64,000 nt of DNA from Microlunatus speluncae (lineage in GTDB: Bacteria > Actinomycetota > Actinomycetes > Propionibacteriales > Propionibacteriaceae), in NCBI RefSeq assembly GCF_009299835.1, contig NZ_VKCZ01000002.1:1-64000 (forward strand), written 5' to 3'. Positions 17,639-25,981 of the stretch are shown one piece after another (the stretch's first letter is position 1; each line of letters opens with the position of its first letter). Below the pieces are notes generated by a model. That model saw only the letters and a list, made by a program, of their open reading frames with translations. It was not told where the DNA came from and did no database searches. The position numbers and the translations under genes are program-made.

Positions 17639-19110
17639 CGCGGGCGCCGGTTCCAGTTGTGATCGGCTCGCAACGGCTGGTAGGCGCCGGTGGGCAGATC
17701 GTCGGCCACCTCGAGCCGCCAGCGGAGCAGCTCCTCGATCATGCTGCCCCGCAGCTCCCGGCAGTCCGGGTCGTCCCACCGGTCGTCCAACTCCGCCGGA
17801 TCGGAGTCCAGCCGGTACAGCTCCCCGCGCCCGTCGGAGTGGAAGATCACCTTGTCCCCACCCCGCCGCAGCATCGCCGAGGTGCCGCTCTGGGTGACCG
17901 TGTTCAGCTCGTCATAGATCGTGCCCTGGTACGGATAGTGCAACTCCGGCCGGGCGTCAGCGGGATAGAACCGGCCGCCGTAGCCGCCCTCGGCGTAGAT
18001 GCTGTCGAAAACGCCGGCGCCGTCGTCGCTGCCGGTCAGCACCGGCCACAGGCTGCGGCCCTGGACCCCGGCCGGGATCTCGGCGTCGATCGCCTCGGCC
18101 AGGGTCGGCAACACGTCGACCAGGCTGATCAAGGTCTGCTCGTCGGTCCGCGCCCGGACGCCCGGCCCGGCCACGAAGAACGGGATCCGCAGCAGCGCCT
18201 CCGACAGCCCGGCCCCCTTGCGCTGCAGGCCGTACTCCCCCACGAAGTCGCCGTGATCGGCCAGATAGAGATAGATCGTCCGGCCCGGCGAACGCGCCTC
18301 GTTGGTCTCGGCCAGTCGCCGGACCTGATCATCGATCAGCCGCATCATGCCGCAGTACGACGCCCGGTAGCGCCGCCACAGGTCGTCGTAGCCGGGCCGC
18401 TTCTCCTCGATCAGCTCCCGCAGCCAGCGATACGGCCCGCCCTTGGCCAGCGCCGCCTCCGGACCCGCGACCCGGTCGGGCACGTCGGCCGGATCGAACA
18501 ACGAGAAGTACGGTTCCGGCACCTGATACGGATTGTGCGGCTCGGGGAACGACACCCAGCTCAGCCACGGCTGATCCTGATCATCGCCGGCGGCCAACTG
18601 AGCCAGGGCGTCGTCGACGATCCGGACCGGATACTGCACCTCCACCGGGAACGGCGTCGGCTCGAGGGCCGGACCATGATCGATCGAGACCAGCCACTCG
18701 GTGAACGCCCGCTGCTCGTCGGTCTCGTCCGGGGCCCCGGTGTGCATGTACGGCCCGGACCAGTGATCGAAGTCGTCCCGGCCGCGATACACGTGCGGCT
18801 TGCCCGCGAAGGCCGTCCGGTAGCCGGCCCGGCCGAACACGTCGAGCAGGTCGTCGCCCCGGAACTCCTTGCGGTTATTGGAGTTCTGCCGCACCCGGTG
18901 CGCCGACGGGAACCGGCCGGAGAGCAGACTGGTCCGGGCCGGCACACAGGCCGGCATCGGCGTGTACGCCCCGGTGAACGTGGTGCCGGTCGCGGCCAAC
19001 CCGTCGCAGAACGGCATCGTGTCCAGCCCGAAGCCGGTGCCGGCCGTGAACCCCGCGCGCTGCTGGTCGGTCATGATGATCATGACGTTGGGGCGATCGG
19101 TCCGAGTCAC
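17635..19110 (-). CDS. Sulfatase 3 (type I, C-x-P-A-R)
   Basis: A 491-residue sulfatase with the alanine variant of the signature: CVPAR at residues 55-59, modifiable by formylglycine-generating enzyme. Other blocks are MIIMTDQQRAGFTAG at the N-terminal metal site, GKPHVYRG near 105 where GKWH is usual, and LADHGDFVGEYGLQRKG near 285. No signal peptide. Its stop overlaps the start of sulfatase 2. The paralogues in this locus differ enough around the substrate pocket to suggest different sulfate positions. Confidence 0.9.
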   Translation of the reverse strand: MTRTDRPNVMIIMTDQQRAGFTAGTGFGLDTMPFCDGLAATGTTFTGAYTPMPACVPARTSLLSGRFPSAHRVRQNSNNRKEFRGDDLLDVFGRAGYRTAFAGKPHVYRGRDDFDHWSGPYMHTGAPDETDEQRAFTEWLVSIDHGPALEPTPFPVEVQYPVRIVDDALAQLAAGDDQDQPWLSWVSFPEPHNPYQVPEPYFSLFDPADVPDRVAGPEAALAKGGPYRWLRELIEEKRPGYDDLWRRYRASYCGMMRLIDDQVRRLAETNEARSPGRTIYLYLADHGDFVGEYGLQRKGAGLSEALLRIPFFVAGPGVRARTDEQTLISLVDVLPTLAEAIDAEIPAGVQGRSLWPVLTGSDDGAGVFDSIYAEGGYGGRFYPADARPELHYPYQGTIYDELNTVTQSGTSAMLRRGGDKVIFHSDGRGELYRLDSDPAELDDRWDDPDCRELRGSMIEELLRWRLEVADDLPTGAYQPLRADHNWNRRPR

Positions 19111-19150
19111 TGCGTCCCCTCATCGGTGGTGTGGAGGTTTGGGTGTTCGT

Positions 19151-19209
19151 TCCCTGAGCTTGTCGAAGGGCCAAGGTGATTGTGGCCTGCCCTTCGACAA
19201 GCTCAGGGA
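19151..19209. repeat. Palindromic repeat, TTCGACAAGCTCAGGGA family, copy A
   Basis: Perfect 21-bp arms at 19151-19171 and 19189-19209 (core CTGAGCTTGTCGAAGG and its complement), 17-nt loop. It sits between the SBP gene's 3' end and the sulfatase 3 start. Flanking bases GGGTGTTCGT are shared with the copy at 22592, so the repeated unit is longer than the stem. Confidence 0.92.
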
Positions 19210-19222
19210 GCGTTGGCGTGAG

Positions 19223-20656
19223 TCAGCCGTTCTTGTAGTCGGCGCCGGGCTTCCAGTCCGGGAAGGCCCAGGCGTCCTCGGCGATCTCGGCGCCGTCCGC
19301 GACGGCCTTCTTGAGCGCCTGCTCCCGGTCGGCGGACGAGTCGTCGCTGAGCTTCTTCAGCGCGGCGCGGATGTCCGGCACCTGGCCGGAGAAGACGCCT
19401 TGCAGCAGCTCACCGAGCCCCGGCTTGATCGCCTTGCTGAAGCGGTTGACCCGCTGCACGTCCTGGTTACGCAGCACCGCCTGCGGCGCGATGAACACCG
19501 AGTCGGCGAACCAGCCGACCAGGCGCTTCCACGGCTCGACCGCGGTGGAACCCTCGACCACGGACAGGTCGTACGGCGGCTGGGCCATGGCGTTGGCGAT
19601 GCCGGTCCAGTAGTCCTTGGTGGCCAGCCCGGTCAGCAGGTCCGACGCCTCGGCCGGCAGGTCGGACGAGCCGGCGATGTAGTAGTTGCCGCCGGCCTGG
19701 CCGCGATAGGCGACCACCGGCCGGCCGGACTCCGGCTGCAGCATCGGCCCGACGTCGACCGAGGGCAGGAACTGCTTCGCCTCGGTCTGCACGGTGCCGG
19801 AGCACCACGGCCCGTCCAGGTAGAAGCCGGCGGCACCCGCCGCCCAGCGCACCCGGGCGGTTTGATCATCCAGGCTGGACGACCCCGGGAAGATCAACTT
19901 GTCGGCCTGCAACGAGGCCAGGAACTCGAACACCGCGACGTAGGCGTCATCGTGGTAGGCGAACTCGCCCGACTTGAACAGCTGTCCGCCCATGCCCTGG
20001 AACCCGGCACCCATCGCCAGCGAGTTGAGGTGCTCGGCCATCCGGCCGGTGTGGGCCAGGCTCAAGATCATGCCGCTGGCCGGCTTCTGGGTGTCCTGCA
20101 CGGTGCGGCAGGCGGCCCGGAACTCGTCGAATGTCTTCGGCGGGTTGGCCGGATCGAGCCCGGCCTTGGTGATCAGGTCCCGGTTGAACCAGGTGGCTGC
20201 CACATACTGCCGGTCGGCGAAGATCGGGAACGTGTAGAGCTTGCCGTCGAAGGAGTGCAGACCCTCGACCAGTCCGCCGAGGTCGGCGAACTTCTGCTTC
20301 ACGTCGTCGGCCCACTCGATCGGCGAGAACCAGCCATCCGCGATCAGGGACGGGATCGAGGACTCCAGCCCGGCGGTGCTGTGCACGTCCGGCTGCTGGT
20401 TGCTCTGCTTGGCCAGCTGCAGCGCCTGGCCGATCTTGGCCGTCTGGTGATAAGTGTATTCGACCTTGATCCCCGACTTCGCCGTGAACGAGTCGTAGGC
20501 GGTCTGGTTCACCGTCTGCAGGTTGACGTTGTGATCCCACCAGGTGATCTTGCGCTCCCCCGGCGTCTGCGGCTGGGCGGTGGTGCAACCGGCCACCGCC
20601 GCGGTGGCGGCCGCGGCGGACAGCCCGAGCAGGGATCTCCTAGACAGTGCCGACAT
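19223..20656 (-). CDS. Carbohydrate ABC transporter substrate-binding lipoprotein 1
   Basis: A 477-residue family-1 (CUT1) solute-binding protein. A twin-arginine-like start (SRRSLLGLSAAAATAAVAGC) ends in a lipobox cysteine near residue 24. The mature protein begins KITWWDHNVNLQTVNQ and contains QALQLAKQSNQQPDV, typical of oligosaccharide binders. It is clearly paralogous to the SBP at 27633-29075: the same QALQLAKQSNQ block, the same WAAGAAG block near residue 270 and the same FPDW-x-x-G-x-DY C-terminus. It overlaps the GH2 gene by 17 bp and has no permease pair of its own, so the two SBPs may share the permeases at 24105-25981. Confidence 0.9.
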   Translation of the reverse strand: MSALSRRSLLGLSAAAATAAVAGCTTAQPQTPGERKITWWDHNVNLQTVNQTAYDSFTAKSGIKVEYTYHQTAKIGQALQLAKQSNQQPDVHSTAGLESSIPSLIADGWFSPIEWADDVKQKFADLGGLVEGLHSFDGKLYTFPIFADRQYVAATWFNRDLITKAGLDPANPPKTFDEFRAACRTVQDTQKPASGMILSLAHTGRMAEHLNSLAMGAGFQGMGGQLFKSGEFAYHDDAYVAVFEFLASLQADKLIFPGSSSLDDQTARVRWAAGAAGFYLDGPWCSGTVQTEAKQFLPSVDVGPMLQPESGRPVVAYRGQAGGNYYIAGSSDLPAEASDLLTGLATKDYWTGIANAMAQPPYDLSVVEGSTAVEPWKRLVGWFADSVFIAPQAVLRNQDVQRVNRFSKAIKPGLGELLQGVFSGQVPDIRAALKKLSDDSSADREQALKKAVADGAEIAEDAWAFPDWKPGADYKNG

Positions 20657-22547
20657 TCTTTGTCCTTTCGGGCTTCCCGTTGGTGACGGCCGACGACGCC
20701 GCGGCCCGCCGGCGGAACCCGTCGACGACCTCCGCGGGGATGGACCGGGTCGGGCGGGTGATGATCCGGCGCAGCTCCTCCAGCGGCAGCTTGGGCTGCC
20801 GGTCCTCGGTGAGCAGGCCGTTGGTCTCCTGCACCGTGTCGGTGAGCTGGGTGTAGCAGAAGCCGGCCACCTCGGTCAGGTCGGTGATCGCGACGACCAG
20901 GCTCTCGAAATGATCTTGGAACTCCTCGGCCGACGTCACGGTGGCGTAGCCGAACCAGCGCTCCCCGGCGGTCGGCGCGTACGACAACCCGCCGAACTCG
21001 GTGATCATCACCGGCTGACCCCGATACTCGCGGTCACCGAGCAGCACCCGGCGCCGGTTCGGCGCCTTTTCGGTGAGGCTGCGGGTGAGCGCCTCCGGGG
21101 TGCCGTACTTGGCGGTGAGGTCGTCCGGATCCGGCGAGTAGTCATGGATCGACCAGATGTCGGACTCGGTGTGCTCCCAGCCGTCGTTGGAGATCACCGG
21201 CCGGGTCGGATCGAGTGCCTTGGTCAGGTGGTAGAGCGCCGTCGCGAAGTGCTGCTGGGCCGGCTCGTCGGCGATGCCCGGCACGCCCCAGCTCTCGTTC
21301 AGCGGGACCCAGGCGACGACCGACGGGTGCGACCGGTCCCGGCGCACCACGTCGAGCCACTCCCGGGTGAACCGGCTGGCCGCCTGCTCGTTGTAGACGA
21401 AGGCGTTGGCCATCTCGCCCCAGATCAGCAGGCCGAGCCGGTCGGCCCAGTAGAGGAAACGCGGGTCCTCCACCTTCTGGTGGATCCGGGCGCCGTTGAA
21501 GCCGAGGTCCTTGATCAACTGCACCTCGGTGGCCAGCGCCTCGGCCGTCGGCGCGGCCAGATGCGACTCCGGCCAGTAGCCCTGCTCCAGCACCAGCCGG
21601 GAGAAGTACGGCTTGCCGTTGAGCAGGAAGTCACCGTCGCGAATCGCGACCTCGCGCAGCCCGAGATAGCTGGTCAGCCGGTCGGTCTCCCGGCCGTCGA
21701 CCGTCACGGTGATCTCCGCGTCGATCAGCCGGGGACGTTCCGGCGACCACAGCAACCGCTCCCGTTCCTGGGGCATGGCCAGCTGCGGCAGGTGCAGGTG
21801 CACCAGCGCGCGATCACCGCGGGCCACGGTGGTGGTCTGGTCGGCCAGCGCCCGGCCTTCGTGCGACAGCCGGATCCGCAGGCTCACCTCGGCCTCCCGC
21901 AGATCCTCGGTGCTGGCCAGGACGACCTCGGCGCGCACCTGCTCGGCGTCCAGGTCGGACGTCCAGGCCAGCTCGGCGACATGATCGACGCCGACCCGCT
22001 CGGCCCAGACCTGCTGCCAGATCCCGGTCGTGCGGTGGTAGAAGATGCCGTGCGTCTCGGTCCGCCAGTCCTGCTTACCCCGCGGCTGGGTGACGTCCAG
22101 CGGGTTGTCGTGCACCCGCAACGTGAGCCGATGCGGGCCGGTGGAACGCAACTGCCGGGTGATGTCGACCGAGAACGGCGACATCCCACCGACATGATCA
22201 CCGACCAGCTCGCCGTCGACGTAGACCGTCGTCGCGTAGTCGACCGCACCGAAGTGCAGCAAGATCGACTCGCCGGCGGCCGGCGGCTCCAGCTCCAGCG
22301 GCCGGCGATACCAGACCACCGGATGGTAGGCGGTGTCCCCGATCCCCGACGCCGGTGACTCCGGTGGGAACGGCACCGTGATCCGAGCCCCGAACTCGTG
22401 ATCATCGTTCAGCCATCCGTCGGTCAGGCCGCGGTCGGCGTCGTCGAAGTCGAAGTCCCAGACCCCGTTGAGGTCGATCCAGCCGTCCCGGCGGAGCTGC
22501 GGTCGCGGGTAGGCGGCCTCGGTCTGGTGATCTTGATTGTCGATCAT
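20640..22547 (-). CDS. Glycoside hydrolase family 2 (beta-galactosidase/beta-glucuronidase-like)
   Basis: A 635-residue retaining glycosidase with GH2 architecture. A sugar-binding jelly roll lies at about 20-190 (IDLNGVWDFDFDD, VWYRRPLELEP), an Ig-like domain at 195-300, then a TIM barrel. The acid/base is E418 in VPLNESWG and the nucleophile E517 in MITEFGG, both present. There is no signal peptide, so it is cytoplasmic. Whether it releases galactose, glucuronate or another beta-sugar is not decidable here. Context suggests it hydrolyses oligosaccharides after desulfation. The C-terminal tail is basic and low-complexity and overlaps the next gene. Confidence 0.9.
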   Translation of the reverse strand: MIDNQDHQTEAAYPRPQLRRDGWIDLNGVWDFDFDDADRGLTDGWLNDDHEFGARITVPFPPESPASGIGDTAYHPVVWYRRPLELEPPAAGESILLHFGAVDYATTVYVDGELVGDHVGGMSPFSVDITRQLRSTGPHRLTLRVHDNPLDVTQPRGKQDWRTETHGIFYHRTTGIWQQVWAERVGVDHVAELAWTSDLDAEQVRAEVVLASTEDLREAEVSLRIRLSHEGRALADQTTTVARGDRALVHLHLPQLAMPQERERLLWSPERPRLIDAEITVTVDGRETDRLTSYLGLREVAIRDGDFLLNGKPYFSRLVLEQGYWPESHLAAPTAEALATEVQLIKDLGFNGARIHQKVEDPRFLYWADRLGLLIWGEMANAFVYNEQAASRFTREWLDVVRRDRSHPSVVAWVPLNESWGVPGIADEPAQQHFATALYHLTKALDPTRPVISNDGWEHTESDIWSIHDYSPDPDDLTAKYGTPEALTRSLTEKAPNRRRVLLGDREYRGQPVMITEFGGLSYAPTAGERWFGYATVTSAEEFQDHFESLVVAITDLTEVAGFCYTQLTDTVQETNGLLTEDRQPKLPLEELRRIITRPTRSIPAEVVDGFRRRAAASSAVTNGKPERTKNVGTV

Positions 22548-22591
22548 CGTGTACGTGTTCTCCCGTAATCATGGTCGATGGGGACGTGTGG

Positions 22592-22665
22592 GTGTTCGTT
22601 CCCTGAGCTTGTCGAAGGGCGGGCCCGATCTTGCTTGCCCTTCGACAGGCTCAGGGAACGAACAC
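22592..22665. repeat. Palindromic repeat, TTCGACAAGCTCAGGGA family, copy B
   Basis: 29-bp arms at 22592-22620 and 22637-22665 with one mismatch, 16-nt loop. It lies between sulfatase 4 and the GH2 gene, and the right arm abuts the sulfatase 4 stop codon (22666-22668). It shares GGGTGTTCGTTCCCTGAGC with copy A. Confidence 0.92.
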
Positions 22666-24108
22666 TCACCAGAAGTCGTCTCGTGGTTGGCTGCGGTCCT
22701 CGGTGGCGACGCCGATGTCGAGCAGCAGCTCGGCCAGGGCCAATCGGGTCGAGGCGTGGGCCGGGTCGTCGTAGAGGTTGATCAACTCGTCCGGGTCGGA
22801 CTCGAGGTCGTACAACTCGCCCTGCCGCTTCCGCTCGGTCGCCGGGCCGCCGTGATGGACGACGAGCTTGTGCCGGCCGTGGCGCACCATGGTGGTGTGC
22901 ACGGCCGGGTCGTACGGGTGCCCGGAGTTGCGGTATTCACAGATGGCCCAGTCCCGGGCCGGGGTCTCGGTCTGTCCGGTGGCGCGCGGCAGCAGGCTGC
23001 TGCCCTGGGCCCTGGCCGGCGGCTCGGCACCGGCCGCATCGATGATCGTCGCCGACAGATCGATCCACTGCACCAGGTCGTCGATCACCGTGCCCGGCTC
23101 GATCCGGCCCGGATAGCGCAGCAGCAGCGGCACCCGGACGGCACAGTCGTACATCATCGGGCCCTTGAGCATCAGCTGATGATCACCGAGCATCTCGCCG
23201 TGATCGGAGGTGAAGATCACGATCGTGTCGTCGGCCAGGCCCTGCTGCTCCAGCACGTCGAGGATCCGGCCCACCTCGTCGTCGATCAGCGTCACCATCG
23301 CGTAGTAGGTCGCCTTGACCTGTTGCAGTTCCTCGGCCGAGTAATCGGCGAAGCCTCGCGCGTGCCCGCCGTAGGACTCCTTCGACGCCTCGGTGAAGAT
23401 GTCGGGCTTGGTCGCCAACTCCTCCGGGCTGCCGACCGGCCGGCTCAGTTGCTCCGGGTCGTAGCGGTCGACGTACTCCGACGGCGCGCCGAACCCGTGA
23501 TGCGGATCGAAGAAGTTGGCGATGAAGAAGAACGGTTGATCATCGCGGCGACTGGAGCTGAGGTAGTCGATCGTCTCCTCGGCCACCCAGTGGCTGTAGT
23601 GCGCCTCGGTCGGCATCGAGTCGAAGGTCACGCCCGATCCCTTGGTCCGGGCCTGCGCGTACAGCTCCGGATGGTGGGCCTTGAGCCAGCGGTGGTACGC
23701 GTTCTCCGACGACCCGACGTACGGATCGTGGGCCCAGCGGAACACCCGCATCCCCTTCGGCGCGTACTCGGTCCGGCCCTTCATGCAGGCGGTCAGGTGG
23801 TATTTCCCGACCAGGCCGCAGTCGTAGCCGGCCGCGGCCAACGGCTCGGTGATCACGGTCGCGTCGTCGGGCAGCGTCACCCCGTTGGCCCAGAGCCCGT
23901 GATTGTGCACGTACCGGCCGGTCATCAGCGACGCCCGCGACGGGGCGCAGACCGGGCTCTGCACGTAGCACTGGCTGAACCGCGCGCCCTGGGCGGCCAG
24001 TCGATCAAGGTTCGGCGTGTGGATCTCCGGGTTGCCCGACGCTCCCAGGGCGTTGAAGCGCTGTTGATCGGTGCACAGAAACAGGATGTTCGGATGATCT
24101 TGGCTCAT
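22666..24108 (-). CDS. Sulfatase 4 (type I, C-x-P-S-R)
   Basis: A 480-residue cytoplasmic sulfatase. Metal site LFLCTDQQRFNALG, formylglycine motif CAPSR at residues 54-58, GKYHLT near 101, FFDPHHGF near 195 and TSDHGEMLGDHQ near 305: a full type I active-site set. The closing residues GELYDLESDPDELINLY are the conserved C-terminal domain found in many polysaccharide and choline-type sulfatases. Its ATG overlaps the stop of the upstream permease gene (ATGA), placing it in the transporter operon. Confidence 0.92.
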   Translation of the reverse strand: MSQDHPNILFLCTDQQRFNALGASGNPEIHTPNLDRLAAQGARFSQCYVQSPVCAPSRASLMTGRYVHNHGLWANGVTLPDDATVITEPLAAAGYDCGLVGKYHLTACMKGRTEYAPKGMRVFRWAHDPYVGSSENAYHRWLKAHHPELYAQARTKGSGVTFDSMPTEAHYSHWVAEETIDYLSSSRRDDQPFFFIANFFDPHHGFGAPSEYVDRYDPEQLSRPVGSPEELATKPDIFTEASKESYGGHARGFADYSAEELQQVKATYYAMVTLIDDEVGRILDVLEQQGLADDTIVIFTSDHGEMLGDHQLMLKGPMMYDCAVRVPLLLRYPGRIEPGTVIDDLVQWIDLSATIIDAAGAEPPARAQGSSLLPRATGQTETPARDWAICEYRNSGHPYDPAVHTTMVRHGRHKLVVHHGGPATERKRQGELYDLESDPDELINLYDDPAHASTRLALAELLLDIGVATEDRSQPRDDFW

Positions 24109-25010
24109 GACTTGACGGCTCCCGCGATTCCCTCGACGAAGTAGCGCTGCAACAGGATGAACAACAACACGACCGGCAGCAGCGAGATCGTCGCCGCCGC
24201 GGCCATTCCGGACCAGTCGGTCGAGTTCTCACCGATGAAGGCGAGCATGCCGACGCTCAGGGTGCGCAGGTCCGGCCGGGAGAAGGTGAACACCAGCGGC
24301 AGGAAGAACGCGTTCCAGGTGGACAGGAACGTCATCAGCGTGACCGTCGCGGTGACCGGCATGGCCAGCGGCAGCATCACCTGGAAGAAGGTCCGGAAGA
24401 ACCCGGCGCCGTCGATGATCGCGGCCTCTTCCAGCTCCTTCGGCAGCTGCCGGAAATAGCCCATGTACAACAGGATCGAGGCGACGTGGGCGCCGCCGGA
24501 CATCGCGATGATCATGCCCCAGAGCGAGTTCAGCATGCCCAGCCTGGTGGCCAGGTCGATCACCGGGATGATCGTGTAGCCGGCCGGCACGAACAGGGTC
24601 GCCACCAGGATGCCCAGGATGATCTTGCGGCCGTAGAACGAGTAGCGGGCGAGCACGTAGCCGGTCATCGAGCACCTGATCAACACCAGCAGCACCGTCG
24701 CGGCCGTGACGATCACCGTGTTCAGCAGATACTGCGAGAACCGCGCGTCCACCCAGGCCCGCTTGAAGTTCTCCCAGATCGGCGTCTCCGGGATCAGGTT
24801 CATCCCGGACGAGAACACCTCCAACGGGCTCTTCAGCGCGGCCGAAACCATCCACAGGAAGGGATAGATCCAGATCGCCACCAGCCCGATCAGCACCAGG
24901 GCGGCGAACCAGTACGGCAGCCGGCGCAGCAGCTTGCCGCTGCGTGATCTTGGTCGCTGGGTCGGGAGCTCCGTCCGCTCCCGCCGCGGCGCGGTCACCG
25001 TGGCCGTCAC
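24105..25010 (-). CDS. Carbohydrate ABC permease, MalG type
   Basis: A 301-residue CUT1 inner-membrane permease with six predicted helices. WIYPFLWMVSAALKSPLEVFSSG is the classic MalG-family opening after the first helix. The EAA loop reads ELEEAAIIDGAGFFRTFFQVMLPL near residue 195 and docks the ATPase. No ATPase is encoded in the locus, so a shared MsiK/UgpC-type subunit from elsewhere is expected. The GTG at 25010 has GGGAGG upstream and overlaps the MalF-type stop (GTGA). Confidence 0.92.
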   Translation of the reverse strand: MTATVTAPRRERTELPTQRPRSRSGKLLRRLPYWFAALVLIGLVAIWIYPFLWMVSAALKSPLEVFSSGMNLIPETPIWENFKRAWVDARFSQYLLNTVIVTAATVLLVLIRCSMTGYVLARYSFYGRKIILGILVATLFVPAGYTIIPVIDLATRLGMLNSLWGMIIAMSGGAHVASILLYMGYFRQLPKELEEAAIIDGAGFFRTFFQVMLPLAMPVTATVTLMTFLSTWNAFFLPLVFTFSRPDLRTLSVGMLAFIGENSTDWSGMAAAATISLLPVVLLFILLQRYFVEGIAGAVKS

Positions 25011-25981
25011 TTCGCCTCCCCCTTCCGCTCCGAGCCCATCGAGGCCCGGGCGGCCCGGATCCCCAGCAGCTGGAACAAACCGACCGCGCAGATGAACAGG
25101 CCGAACAGCACGGCGGCCGCCGAAGCCATCCCGAGCCGTGGCGTGGTCGAGGCGAACGCCGCCTCGTAGATGTAGATCTCCATCACCTGGGTGGCATAGA
25201 ACGGACCACCGCCGGTCATCGTCAACATCAGGTCGAACACCTGCAGCGTCGACTCCAGCGTCAGCAGAGTGATGATGATCGTGAACGGCTTCAGCAGCGG
25301 CAGCGTGATCGAGGTGAACATCCGGACCGGGCCGGCCTTGTCGATCGCCGCCGCCTCGTACAGATCCCGCGGGATCGTCTGCAGCGCCGCCAGCCAGTAG
25401 ATCAACGTGGTGCCGAACCACTTCCAGACGAAGACACCGACCACCGTCGGCAGCGCGGTCTTGGAATCGCCGAGGAAGTTGATCCCCTGGTCCAGCAGGC
25501 CGAACTGCATCAACCCGAGATTGACCGGGCCGGACGCCGGATCGAAGACGAACTGCATCACCACCCCGACGATCGCGGTGGTCGTGACCACCGGCAGGAA
25601 GAACGCCGTCCGGAAGAAGCCCGACCACGGCATCCGCGGCGAATTGAGCAAGATCGCCAACAGCAGCGCCAGGAAGACCTTGATCGGCACCGCCAGCACG
25701 GTGAAGGTCACGGTGATCCGAAACGAGTTCCAGAACATCGGATCGGCCAGGATCTCGGCGTAGTTGGCCAGGCCGACGAAGGTCTTGACCGCGTCGAAGC
25801 CGTTCCAGTCGAGGAAGGAATACCAGTAGCTGCCGATCACCGGATAGACGGTGAACAGGCCGTACAGCACGATCGTCGGCAACAGGAAGAGGTAGACCAT
25901 CAGCTCGGTCCGCCGGACCCGGCGCCGGCGCGCCCCGCCGCCGGGCGGGGTGCCGATCGCGTCGGTCGGGACCGCCGTCAT
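25007..25981 (-). CDS. Carbohydrate ABC permease, MalF type
   Basis: A 324-residue CUT1 permease. A short basic cytoplasmic N-terminus precedes ELMVYLFLLPTIVLYGLFTVYPVI, the usual first helix of this family. The EAA loop is TIPRDLYEAAAIDKAGPVRMF near residue 215. It pairs with the MalG-type subunit downstream. The ATG overlaps the sulfatase 5 stop (ATGA) and the stop overlaps the next GTG, so sulfatase and permease genes are tightly coupled. Confidence 0.92.
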   Translation of the reverse strand: MTAVPTDAIGTPPGGGARRRRVRRTELMVYLFLLPTIVLYGLFTVYPVIGSYWYSFLDWNGFDAVKTFVGLANYAEILADPMFWNSFRITVTFTVLAVPIKVFLALLLAILLNSPRMPWSGFFRTAFFLPVVTTTAIVGVVMQFVFDPASGPVNLGLMQFGLLDQGINFLGDSKTALPTVVGVFVWKWFGTTLIYWLAALQTIPRDLYEAAAIDKAGPVRMFTSITLPLLKPFTIIITLLTLESTLQVFDLMLTMTGGGPFYATQVMEIYIYEAAFASTTPRLGMASAAAVLFGLFICAVGLFQLLGIRAARASMGSERKGEAK

